Shown here: positions 15,221 through 23,672 of the stretch, piece by piece | Position numbering within the stretch: the stretch's first letter is position 1 | Layout of the letters: the number at the start of each line of letters is the position of its first letter | Origin: Bacteroidales bacterium | GTDB lineage: Bacteria > Bacteroidota > Bacteroidia > Bacteroidales > Porphyromonadaceae | Reading direction: 5' to 3' | Length of the DNA: 64,000 nt | Assembly (NCBI GenBank): GCA_004555765.1 | Contig: SFHG01000001.1 | Span: forward strand, 35,664-99,663 | Notes under the pieces: model-generated | What the model was told of the DNA's origin: nothing | What the model saw: the letters and a program-made list of their open reading frames with translations, nothing else | The model's database searches: none | Program-made: the position numbers and the translations under genes

Positions 15221-17434
15221 TTAGAATACGAAACGGTAACCGACAGCAATCTGGTTATTCTTGAAGAGATTTCTGATGGAGTAGTCGGCAAAGACTTCGC
15301 CCGCTGTGCCGAGTTTGAAATTCGCACCGAGGATGATGTTCGTGCCGAAGCTTGCACCGAGACCGTGGTTGAAGAAGCCGAGACCGGCACCCACGTAAGG
15401 ATCAAGCACAAAGTCGCTGAGACGGAAATTGTAGATCACGTTGGCAGAGAGGTCGAAACCGGTCTTGCTACCTACGCCGACGGCTACTTCGGGGACGAAG
15501 TCAAGGTTCGTGTCGGAGATCTGGAGGTACCCTCTTGCACCGAGCTGCCACTGTGTGCCTTCGCCGAGGTTCACGCCGGTAAAGACGGCGAGACGGTTAA
15601 GCTTGAGATAGCTGGTACGTGCAGGAGAGAGGGCAGCAGCAGAGGGATTCGTGTAGACGTTAGGGTCGATGCGCTGAGCAGGAACCGCTGCTTCACTTCC
15701 GGGAGCCACGGGAGCAGCGACAGCAGGCGCCACGGGAGCAGTGTAGCCGGTACCCGGAGCGATGATGGTCGTGGAAGGTGCCACGCCGTTATTCTGACGT
15801 TCAAGGGCGTTAACGCGGGCACGAAGGTCTGCGATGATCTGATCCTTGGAGGCGTCGGCAGAAACGGGTGCAAGACCGCGCTGTGCGTTTTGGGCATTGA
15901 TGGCGGTGAGTACCACGTCCATTTCATCCTGTGTAAAGAGGGAAGCACGAGCGCTCTCTTCGGAGCGAATCTTTTCGAGGATGCGATCCACCATGTCCTC
16001 AAACTCCTGCTTCGTCATCATATTCTTGGCGTTCACGTACACATCGCGACCAAAGAGGTTGTCACGGGTATAGCGGGTACGGGCATCGTTGATGTCCCCG
16101 TTGAGGACTTCACCCGTGACCGGGTCTACCGTCGTCGCGGATGCGGTCGGGTAGTAAAGGTCGTTCATCGTAGCGGGGTTGCCGATATTGATGCGGAGTC
16201 CTGCGGTGTAGGAGGGGCTGACGACGATCTGGCTGGGGGCGGAGATTTCTTTGAGTTCGACACCGGCGAGACGGTCAGTCATAAGGAGCCCGTTCACAGT
16301 GCCGTAGAAAGCGAACCAGCGGGAGACGGGGATTTCGACACCGGCACCCAGTTTGGCAAATAGGTTGTGGCTCTTGAAAGCCTCTTTGGCCTCTTCGGTA
16401 TTGGTGGAGAGGATGAGGTTGTTTTGGTCGAGATACCCTGCACCGAACTGGAGGTAAGGCACGATACCGCGCGGATAATTCAGACGGGCAAGGAGGTCGA
16501 GACCGTACATACGGTAGTCCTTATTGAAGTTGAAGTCGAGCTTATCGGGCTGCTCCGTAGCCTGATAGTAGTACGCACGGAGACCGATGAGGCTGGAGAA
16601 GTCCAAGCCCACTGCGCCACCCATAAACCACTGGTCTTCGAGGCCTGCGAGTTTTTCGTTGAAATCGATGTACTGGATACCCGGCTCGATGACGAACTTC
16701 ATCCCTTGGAAGCCGTCAGAGTAGAGGCTCTGGTATACACGACCGTTGGGACCTTCCATCGTGGGGTTGCCACCGAGATAGAAGTCGAGCGAAGCAGCGG
16801 CCTGCCAGTTACCCCACTTGCTTGCCTCGGTCTTGTGGGCGGGGTTGATGAGGGAGTTATTCGCGTCCATATTGAAGCGGACGTTGCGACCCTCAAGGGC
16901 AAGGGCGATACGCGGGGAGAAGTTGACTTTCAGCCCCAGACCTGCCGTCCAGTAGAGTTGAGACTCTTTGAGGCGGGCATCTTGGAGTGCACCATCGGCT
17001 GAGTTGTAGTCGAAAGGATTGTAATTCAAGATCTGGACGCCTGCACCACCGGTGATGTAGGGCGCGACGGAGTACCCGTTGAGGAGGTTAATCTTCACCT
17101 CACCGCCGAAACGGGTAATGTCGGTATCCATCCCGTCGATTTTATTGAGGGTCTCCTCGTTGAAAGGATTCCAAGAGGTCTTGCCGATGGCCGTCTTAAG
17201 GTTAAGCGACTTCTCTGCATTGGCCCGGATTTCGAAAAACGGTCCAAAGCCGAAGCCCACACGTGCGCCGTAGAAGGGGGAGTTCTTCAAGGCGATGTTT
17301 TCGTTCCACCAATTGTATGAAACATAGGGGGAAACTGTAATGCTCACATCTTGTGTTTGAGCCTTTAGCGTATTCGTACCCAACGACAGGACGGACATAA
17401 GTCCAACCGCGATGAGCAAACCTTTCTTTGTCAT
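15221..17434 (-). CDS. Large outer-membrane beta-barrel protein
   Basis: This 737-residue secreted protein starts MTKKGLLIAVGLMSVLSLGTNTLKAQ, a clear signal peptide. Three stretches of alternating aromatic/glycine beta-strands are visible (about 25-245, 255-450, 600-737), separated by an acidic helical linker with a short coiled-coil-like part (DASKDQIIADLRARVNALERQ) and a Pro/Ala-rich segment. The C-terminus ends in aromatic VGYRFVF, typical of barrel insertion signals. The family is not certain. The upstream ORF extension to 17560 crosses a promoter-like box and is rejected. It precedes the OmpA-domain gene by 61 bp. The multi-barrel or duplicated-barrel architecture is unusual. Confidence 0.8.
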   Translation of the reverse strand: MTKKGLLIAVGLMSVLSLGTNTLKAQTQDVSITVSPYVSYNWWNENIALKNSPFYGARVGFGFGPFFEIRANAEKSLNLKTAIGKTSWNPFNEETLNKIDGMDTDITRFGGEVKINLLNGYSVAPYITGGAGVQILNYNPFDYNSADGALQDARLKESQLYWTAGLGLKVNFSPRIALALEGRNVRFNMDANNSLINPAHKTEASKWGNWQAAASLDFYLGGNPTMEGPNGRVYQSLYSDGFQGMKFVIEPGIQYIDFNEKLAGLEDQWFMGGAVGLDFSSLIGLRAYYYQATEQPDKLDFNFNKDYRMYGLDLLARLNYPRGIVPYLQFGAGYLDQNNLILSTNTEEAKEAFKSHNLFAKLGAGVEIPVSRWFAFYGTVNGLLMTDRLAGVELKEISAPSQIVVSPSYTAGLRINIGNPATMNDLYYPTASATTVDPVTGEVLNGDINDARTRYTRDNLFGRDVYVNAKNMMTKQEFEDMVDRILEKIRSEESARASLFTQDEMDVVLTAINAQNAQRGLAPVSADASKDQIIADLRARVNALERQNNGVAPSTTIIAPGTGYTAPVAPAVAAPVAPGSEAAVPAQRIDPNVYTNPSAAALSPARTSYLKLNRLAVFTGVNLGEGTQWQLGARGYLQISDTNLDFVPEVAVGVGSKTGFDLSANVIYNFRLSDFVLDPYVGAGLGFFNHGLGASFGTNIILGANFKLGTAGEVFADYSIRNLFKNNQIAVGYRFVF

Positions 17435-17484
17435 AAAGGATCTGATAATATTATAGGGGTGTAAAAGATAAATCATTTCGATCG

Positions 17485-17492
17485 CAAAGGTA
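17485..17492 (-). promoter_or_regulatory. Putative outer-membrane operon -7 box (TACCTTTG)
   Basis: TACCTTTG on the minus strand lies 51 bp before the ATG at 17434. It is the likely promoter of the outer-membrane protein pair. The 314-bp gap around it otherwise holds palindrome cluster 6. Confidence 0.5.
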
Positions 17493-17617
17493 CTAAAAAT
17501 AAGCCACCCACCCGGTATTTTGTACAAGTTCCTGCCATTTGCCACAAAAAACATCCCCATTTACCATAGAGAATGTGTCGGGGGAAAGGAAGGCGGAGGA
17601 CAACAGGAAGCGAAAAC

Positions 17618-17700
17618 TTTGGCCTGTATCTCGTCCGCGCGAGACTCAGAGCGAAAAGAAAACTTTGGTCCGTATCTCGTCCGCGCGAGATACGAACCAA
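17618..17700. repeat. Extragenic palindrome cluster 6, two tandem copies
   Basis: Two copies are 46 bp apart. The first is TTTGGCCTGTATCTC with a decayed right arm (loop GTCCGCGC, 17633-17640). The second is TTGGTCCGTATCTC / GAGATACGAACCAA with one mismatch and the same loop in the same orientation (17679-17686). The cluster is downstream of the polyprenyl synthase stop (minus strand). Confidence 0.85.
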
Positions 17701-17748
17701 AATCAGTCCCTCATTTGGGCGGTGCCATTCGGATGCACTACACCGAAA

Positions 17749-18726
17749 TCAGGATCTACGGTCAAGAAGCGAGGAGTAGAGCTCTCTAAAGAGCGAAGTG
17801 TCAAAAGGCAGACCGTCAAGGCCCTCAATGGCGTTATCCGTCAGCTCCTCCACTATCCGGACGGCATCCTCGTCCGTATGCAGCTTCCGGTAAAGGTCGG
17901 TCATCGCGTTTATTTTCTCGTCGTCTCCTTCTATGGCAAGAGCCTTTTCGACCTCTTCCGGGGATTTGGAGTAGGCATCAAGAAGAAGCCAGGTGCGCTT
18001 GCCTTCGAGAATGTCCCCGCCGCGGCGCTTGCCGAACTCTTCATCTTCCGAAAAAATATCCAAATAGTCGTCCATAATCTGAAACGCAGATCCGAAACTC
18101 GAGACGGATGCCGAAAGGGTATCCAGATCTTCCGGCGAACTTATATCGCCGACGAGCGCACCCATTGCCACAGATCCGGTGAGGAGGGCACCGGTCTTGT
18201 AGAAGATCATTTCCGAGTGCTCTTCAATGGAGATTTCGGCGATCGGGCGTGTCTCGAACTCCATATCCAACTGTTGACCGATGCAGACACCCTGAGCCAT
18301 TTGATTAAACGTGTGGAGCAGCGTAGGCGTAAGCCCGGGTTCTGTCTCGGAGAGGGCGGTGTAGGCTTCGATAAGCATCGCATCGCCCGAGAGAACGGCT
18401 TGAGCAGAGCCCCATTTTTTGTAGACCGTAGGCTTGCCCCTGCGGATGGGCGCATCGTCCATAAGGTCGTCGTGGATGAGGGAAAAGTTATGAAAGAGTT
18501 CGACCGCTTTCATCACGGGTTTGATCTCTTCAAGTTTCCCCTTCGGATTGCAAGCCTTGTAGGCGAGAAGGGCAAGCAAAGGTCTGAGCCTTTTGCCCCC
18601 GAGGTCGAGGGTATATTTGATGGGGCTGAAGAGACCTTTCGGCTCCGGTTTGGATAGTTCTGCCGACTGCTCTTCGATGACTTTTTTGGTGTCGGCAAGG
18701 GCTTTCTTTAGGGTGTATTTGGGCAT
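17749..18726 (-). CDS. Trans-polyprenyl diphosphate synthase
   Basis: This 325-residue soluble or peripheral enzyme condenses isopentenyl diphosphate onto an allylic primer to give long-chain prenyl diphosphate, probably for the menaquinone side chain. The first Asp-rich motif is HDDLMDDAPIRRG (about 85-97), the second DDYLDIFSEDEEFGKRRGGD, and LDLGGKRLRPLLALL is the conserved IPP-binding start. The start at 18726 (MPKYTLKK) is chosen because the longer frame overlaps the OPT gene. Product chain length cannot be decided from sequence alone. It follows the OPT transporter by 11 bp, so they share a transcript. Confidence 0.9.
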   Translation of the reverse strand: MPKYTLKKALADTKKVIEEQSAELSKPEPKGLFSPIKYTLDLGGKRLRPLLALLAYKACNPKGKLEEIKPVMKAVELFHNFSLIHDDLMDDAPIRRGKPTVYKKWGSAQAVLSGDAMLIEAYTALSETEPGLTPTLLHTFNQMAQGVCIGQQLDMEFETRPIAEISIEEHSEMIFYKTGALLTGSVAMGALVGDISSPEDLDTLSASVSSFGSAFQIMDDYLDIFSEDEEFGKRRGGDILEGKRTWLLLDAYSKSPEEVEKALAIEGDDEKINAMTDLYRKLHTDEDAVRIVEELTDNAIEGLDGLPFDTSLFRELYSSLLDRRS

Positions 18727-18737
18727 AAATAGAGAGG

Positions 18738-20741
18738 TTAGGCTTCTTCTTTTTTGGCACTCATGGAGGCACGATAGAGATAGAGGCAGACAAGCAGGTA
18801 CATCACGATGGTAAGGACGTGGCTCCAGCCGTTTTCCTGCCAAGCGGTCATCATAAGGTCGGCACCGGAGAGCTTAAGGAGGGCAGAGACGACGCCCATC
18901 AGCGCACCGCCTGCGATGAAGCCGGAGGCAAGGAGGGTGCCTTTGTCGACGCGAACCTTATTCAAGGCGGCATCTTTGGAACTCCTTGAGAGATACCAGC
19001 TGATGAACCCACCCACGACGAGGGGGAGGTTCAATTGCAAGGGAATGAACATCCCAAGTGCAAAAGGCAACGCAGGAACCTTAAGAAACGTGAGGACGAG
19101 GGCAAGGAGCGCGCCGATGCCGTAGAGCGCCCACTTCGCGCCCTGACCCGTCATCAGAGGCTCGATCAGAGCCGCCATGGCGTTTGCCTGGGGTGCCTGG
19201 AGAGCCTCGGGACCGGTGAAGCCGTAGGCCTTATTCAGTACAATGACGACACCGCAGACCGTTGCCGCGGAGACAAGTGTCCCAAGGAACTTCCACGACT
19301 GCTGTACCCGGGGCGTAGAGCCGAGCCAATACCCGATCTTGAGGTCGGTGATGAAACCGCCGGCCATAGACAGAGCGGTGCAGACGACGATACCGATGAC
19401 GAGGGCAGAAACCATACCGGCCGACCCGGTCATACCGCACGCCACAAGGACGACAGACGCCACGATGAGTGTCATCAGCGTCATACCCGAGACGGGATTG
19501 GAGCCGACTATGGCGATGGCGTTGGCGGCGACGGTAGTGAAGAGGAAAGCGATGACGGCAGTCAGCAGAAGTCCGACTATGGTAAAGAGGAGATTCCCGC
19601 TCACCACTCCGAAATAAAAGATGCCGATGCAGACGAGAGCGAGAAGTATGCCCCAGACGACCATTTTCATCGAGAGGTCGCGCTGGGTACGCGGGGTATC
19701 TTCGGCACCAGCGGCTTTGCCTTTGCTGCCGAGCTCGTTCTTGGCGAGCGAAGCGGCGGAGGCGATAATTTTGCGCGAGTTCCATATAGAGATGACGCCC
19801 GCCATGGCGATACCGCCGATACCGATATTACGACCGTAATTGGTAAAAATCTCCTGTGCCGTCATTTGCGAAACGGGCACCGTGATGGACGCGTCCCCGA
19901 AGGCGAGAACCGTGTCTCCCCAGAAGAGGGCGAGGAGGGGGTTGATGATCCACCACACAAGGGCAGAGCCTGCGCCGATGATGAGGGCGTACTTCAGTCC
20001 GATGATATAGCCGAGACCGAGGACAGCGGCACTGGTATTGATCTGAAAGACGAGCTTGGTTTTATCCATAAAGGCATGCCCCCACGACGTAGCCACCGAG
20101 GAGACGGTATCGCGCCACGCCCCGAAGGTCGAGACGGCAAAGTCGTAGAGACCGCCGATGAGGCCGGAGATGAGGAGGGGCTTGGCCTGGGCACCGCCTT
20201 TTTCGCTCGAAAGGAGCACCTGAGTGGTCGCCGTAGCCTCCGGGAAAGGATACTCGCCGTGCATATCCTTGACGAAGTATTTCCTAAAAGGGATGAGCAT
20301 CAATATCCCGAGGATGCCCCCGAGGAGCGAAGAGACAAAGATCTCGAAGAAATTGACCGTGATGTCGGGGTACTTCTCCTGGAGGATGAAGAGCGCAGGG
20401 ATGGTAAAGATGGCTCCTGCCACTATGACGCCGGAAGAGGCCCCGATACTCTGTATCATGACGTTTTCGAGGAGGGCGCCTTTGCGCTTTGTGGCGCTTG
20501 TAAGTCCGGCAGCGATGATGGCTATCGGGATGGCCGCCTCAAAGACCTGTCCCACCTTGAGACCGAGGTATGCGGCAGCGGCGCTGAAAATAATGGCCAT
20601 GACGATACCCCAGGAGAGTGAATAGAGGGTCAGCTCTTTCGGACTCTCGGATGCGGGAACGACCGGGGTATAGGTCTCACCCGGGCGGAGCTTTCGGTAG
20701 GCGTTCTCGGCGAGTTCGCCTTTCTTTTGGGGAGCGCTCAT
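18738..20741 (-). CDS. OPT-family oligopeptide transporter
   Basis: This 667-residue integral membrane protein has about 14-16 hydrophobic segments. It matches bacterial OPT transporters, which use proton symport to import oligopeptides or metal chelates. Landmarks are the N-terminal ELTLYSLSWGIVMAIIFSAAAAYLGLKVG, SGVIVAGAIFTIPALF, GLIGGLYDFAVSTFG and the C-terminal FIPLQLNLPLVVGGFISWY. The ATG at 20741 (MSAPQKKGE) is used because the upstream extension is repeat DNA. Peptide import would suit an amino-acid-fermenting organism, consistent with the peptidase and CoA-transferase genes here (inference). Confidence 0.9.
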   Translation of the reverse strand: MSAPQKKGELAENAYRKLRPGETYTPVVPASESPKELTLYSLSWGIVMAIIFSAAAAYLGLKVGQVFEAAIPIAIIAAGLTSATKRKGALLENVMIQSIGASSGVIVAGAIFTIPALFILQEKYPDITVNFFEIFVSSLLGGILGILMLIPFRKYFVKDMHGEYPFPEATATTQVLLSSEKGGAQAKPLLISGLIGGLYDFAVSTFGAWRDTVSSVATSWGHAFMDKTKLVFQINTSAAVLGLGYIIGLKYALIIGAGSALVWWIINPLLALFWGDTVLAFGDASITVPVSQMTAQEIFTNYGRNIGIGGIAMAGVISIWNSRKIIASAASLAKNELGSKGKAAGAEDTPRTQRDLSMKMVVWGILLALVCIGIFYFGVVSGNLLFTIVGLLLTAVIAFLFTTVAANAIAIVGSNPVSGMTLMTLIVASVVLVACGMTGSAGMVSALVIGIVVCTALSMAGGFITDLKIGYWLGSTPRVQQSWKFLGTLVSAATVCGVVIVLNKAYGFTGPEALQAPQANAMAALIEPLMTGQGAKWALYGIGALLALVLTFLKVPALPFALGMFIPLQLNLPLVVGGFISWYLSRSSKDAALNKVRVDKGTLLASGFIAGGALMGVVSALLKLSGADLMMTAWQENGWSHVLTIVMYLLVCLYLYRASMSAKKEEA

Positions 20742-20804
20742 AATGGAATAAGGATGGTTTATTTGATGGTTTATGTTATTCGCTATCGGGAGGAGGAGAA
20801 AATC

Positions 20805-20887
20805 TTGGTACGTGTCTCGCTCTCGTCCCGGTCTGTACCTTTTTTCTCTTTCGGTCCGTATCCGGCTTTTGTCCCGGTACGTACCTC
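20805..20887. repeat. Extragenic palindrome cluster 7
   Basis: Half-sites GGTACGTGTCTC, GGTCTGTACC, GGTCCGTATCC and GGTACGTACC lie in series between pncB (stop 20929) and the OPT gene start. There is no long perfect stem; several short arms can pair. Confidence 0.65.
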
Positions 20888-20928
20888 GTGGGGATGGGGA
20901 TAGGCGCGCAAGAGTACGCCTCACGGGG

Positions 20929-22122
20929 TCACTCCCGGATGCCGAGCGAAAGCATCGCGAGCCTGATCTCGTCGGGATCACCGGTGTGCTTGCCTTGGAC
21001 ATCGGAGAGCTTGACGCACTTCTGCCAGGGCTGACTCTTGGAGATACGGCAGGCGAAGAGCTTCATCACGATGTTGCGGGGGACGGTGTCGTTGCCCACG
21101 TCGTTGGAGAGGTTGGTGCCGACGCCGAAAGTGGCTTTGATGCCTTTCTTTTCCGCATACTCATCGATCTCTATGGCACGCGGAATGTCGAGACCGTCCG
21201 AGAAGACGATGTACTTATTCTCGGGCTTGATCTTGAGCTCCCTGTAACGTGCGATGACTTTGTCCGTGAATGCAAAGGGATCTCCGGAGTCGTGGCGAAC
21301 CGAGGTGAAGAGCGAAGCGTGCTTTTTGGAAAAATTGCGGAGGAAGACTTCCGTCGTATAGGTATCCGTGAGTACGGTGCCGAGGTCTCCGTCATAGACA
21401 TCGATCCAGTCCTCCATAGACATATAGTTGGCCATTTTGTAGCCGTAGACCGCCGCGTGAAACTGCACCCACTCGTGCGGATGCGTGCCGGAAACCCGTA
21501 TGCCGTGCTTTTTGGCGAGGTAGAGGTTACTCGTGCCGTAGAGGCTGTCACCGGCGTATTCTTTGAGGAGGCCGGTGATTTCGTCCTCCACGTCGAAGGA
21601 GAAGCGTCTCCGCATCCCGAACATACTGACCTGAAGGTTATGCGCCTTCATCTCACGGGCTTTCTCTATCGCGTGGTTGCGCATAAAGTCGAGGTCAGGC
21701 TTCTGCCCCGTGGTCTCGTAGTAGAGTTCGGAGACGATGGCGAGGATGGGCGTCTCCCAAAAAGTCACTCTGTAGAGGAGCCCTTCGGCGGATATGGAGA
21801 GATGTCCCTCGGCATCCTGAGAAACTTCCACTTCGGAGGGATTGAAGCGGTAGCCGCGCATAAAGTCAATGAATGGCGGCGGCAGATAGGGACACTCTTT
21901 TTCGAGGAAGGCGGCCTCATCCTCGGTGAGCCTGAGAAGAGCCATCTTATCGAACTCTTCACGCAGCTTTACCGCGAAGCCTTCGGGATAGCATACGTTG
22001 TCGCGATCCACAAACTCGAAGCGACCATACGCCCTCGGAAAGAGCTTGGAGTAAGCGTAGCTCGTCGTAAACTTGTAGAGGTCTGTATCCAGAAGGGAGC
22101 GGATAATGGGTTGACTGGTCAT
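20929..22122 (-). CDS. pncB: Nicotinate phosphoribosyltransferase
   Basis: This 397-residue enzyme makes nicotinate mononucleotide from nicotinate and PRPP in NAD salvage. It starts SLLDTDLYKFTTSYAY, the family's substrate-binding start. It contains FSFDVEDEI, GTSNLYLAKKHG, GTHPHEW and SVRHDSGDP, whose His is the candidate phosphorylated residue, then YIVFSDGLD and FGVGTNLSND. It is full length. It begins 24 bp after ugd on the same strand, so they are probably cotranscribed although functionally unrelated. Confidence 0.95.
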   Translation of the reverse strand: MTSQPIIRSLLDTDLYKFTTSYAYSKLFPRAYGRFEFVDRDNVCYPEGFAVKLREEFDKMALLRLTEDEAAFLEKECPYLPPPFIDFMRGYRFNPSEVEVSQDAEGHLSISAEGLLYRVTFWETPILAIVSELYYETTGQKPDLDFMRNHAIEKAREMKAHNLQVSMFGMRRRFSFDVEDEITGLLKEYAGDSLYGTSNLYLAKKHGIRVSGTHPHEWVQFHAAVYGYKMANYMSMEDWIDVYDGDLGTVLTDTYTTEVFLRNFSKKHASLFTSVRHDSGDPFAFTDKVIARYRELKIKPENKYIVFSDGLDIPRAIEIDEYAEKKGIKATFGVGTNLSNDVGNDTVPRNIVMKLFACRISKSQPWQKCVKLSDVQGKHTGDPDEIRLAMLSLGIRE

Positions 22123-22146
22123 AATAATATCGGTATAAAAGTAATC

Positions 22147-23466
22147 TTAGCCCCGGCCGATGCCTTCGTACCGGAAGCCCGTTTCTCTAAGCTCGGACGG
22201 GACGTAAATGTTGCGCCCGTCCACCACGAGATTTCCCCGCATCAAGGTCTTGACGCGTCCCCAGTCCGGCATACGGAACTCTTTCCACTCGGTCAGGAGG
22301 ACAAGCGCGTCCGCACCCCGGAGCGCATCGTATGCGGTATCTGCGAAAGTGATGTCCCCATCGGGGAGTACTTTCCGCGCGGTCTCCACAGCCGCGGGGT
22401 CATAAGCCTGCACGCGGGCGCCGGATCGGAGGAGATCCTCCGTGACGACAAGCGAAGGCGCTTCCCGCATATCGTCCGTCTCGGGCTTGAAGCTGAGTCC
22501 CCACACCGCTATGACACGACCGCGGAGGTCACTGCCGAGGTGTTTTTTTACCTTGTCGGCGGGTAGGTGCTTCTGGGCATCATTGACCTCGTGTACCTTG
22601 TCGATCACTTTCATCTCAAGTCCGATCTCCCGTGCCGAGTGCGAAAGGGCTTGGACATCCTTGGGGAAACAGGAGCCGCCGTAGCCGGCACCGGGGTAGA
22701 GGAAAGAGGTGCCGATGCGCTTATCCGCGCCCATCCCCTGGCGGATCATTTCGACATCCGCGCCCAGAGCTTCGGCGAGGTTGGCAAGCTCATTCATAAA
22801 GCTTATTCTCGTGGCAAGCATCGCATTGGAGGCGTACTTGGTAAGCTCCGAGGAGGGTATGTCCATAAAGATAACCCTGAAGTGATTGATGAGGAAAGGT
22901 CGGTAGAGGCGCTGCATGAGTTCGCGTCCCATCTCACCCTCCACGCCCACGACGACGCGATCCGGACTCATAAAGTCTTTGACGGCGGCACCTTCCTTGA
23001 GAAACTCTGGGTTATTGGCCATCTCAAGCCGTACATCCACCCCGCGTGCCCTCAGACCCGAGAGGATGCGCTCTTTCACCTTATAAGTGGTACCGACGGG
23101 GACGGTACTCTTGGTGATGACCAGCAGAGGCTTCGTCATCAGCCGGCCTATCTCGTCCGACACCGCGAAGACGTAGCGGAGATCCGCCCTACCCTCATCT
23201 CCTGCGGGCGTACCCACGGCGATGAAGAGCATCTGCACGTCACCGATGCACTCGGCGAGCGAGGTGTGGAAAGAGAGACGCCCCTCGTCCGCATTCTTTT
23301 TGACGAGCGGCTCAAGCCCGGGCTCATATAGGGGGATGATGCCGCGGCGGAGGTTGGAGATCTTTTCGGCATCGGTGTCGACGCAAAAGACCCTCAGACC
23401 CATCTCTGCAAAACAGGTCCCTGTGACAAGCCCCACATACCCGGTGCCTACGATGGCTATATTCAT
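22147..23466 (-). CDS. ugd: UDP-glucose/UDP-sugar 6-dehydrogenase
   Basis: This 439-residue NAD-dependent enzyme oxidises UDP-glucose to UDP-glucuronate for capsule or polysaccharide. It has the N-terminal Rossmann motif MNIAIVGTGYVGLVTG, the central helix region ELTKYASNAMLATRISFMNELAN, the catalytic Cys in YGGSCFPKD, and the C-terminal VAVWGLSFKPETDDMREAPS. UDP-ManNAc dehydrogenases share the fold; the motifs fit the UDP-glucose branch better. A palindrome cluster separates it from the sulfatase gene upstream. Confidence 0.92.
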   Translation of the reverse strand: MNIAIVGTGYVGLVTGTCFAEMGLRVFCVDTDAEKISNLRRGIIPLYEPGLEPLVKKNADEGRLSFHTSLAECIGDVQMLFIAVGTPAGDEGRADLRYVFAVSDEIGRLMTKPLLVITKSTVPVGTTYKVKERILSGLRARGVDVRLEMANNPEFLKEGAAVKDFMSPDRVVVGVEGEMGRELMQRLYRPFLINHFRVIFMDIPSSELTKYASNAMLATRISFMNELANLAEALGADVEMIRQGMGADKRIGTSFLYPGAGYGGSCFPKDVQALSHSAREIGLEMKVIDKVHEVNDAQKHLPADKVKKHLGSDLRGRVIAVWGLSFKPETDDMREAPSLVVTEDLLRSGARVQAYDPAAVETARKVLPDGDITFADTAYDALRGADALVLLTEWKEFRMPDWGRVKTLMRGNLVVDGRNIYVPSELRETGFRYEGIGRG

Positions 23467-23552
23467 GAATGCAATTGTAATCTACTGTATGGGTTTGATC
23501 ACAAACTTACCCAAAAGTTCCTTTTATGACCGGCTTAAAGCGGACTTCAAAA

Positions 23553-23634
23553 AGGTACAGACCGAAAAGATCGCCGAGGTACGGGCAAAATCGGGAAAAG
23601 GTACGGTACCAAAACTTCTCCCGGGTACGTACCC
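23553..23634. repeat. Extragenic palindrome cluster 8
   Basis: GGTACAGACC, GGTACGGTACC and GGTACGTACC elements lie between the sulfatase stop (23673) and the ugd start (23466). They are half-sites without one dominant stem. Confidence 0.65.
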
Positions 23635-23672
23635 CGTTTAGAGCGCACTTAGAGCGCCTTTCGACCCCAATT

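Noticed and set aside
19035..20621. Long plus-strand frame of 528 codons opposite the OPT transporter
   Set aside because: It is antisense to a gene with unmistakable membrane helices and family motifs. Its translation is rich in Asp, Arg and Gly without domain features, as expected for a shadow frame in GC-rich DNA.
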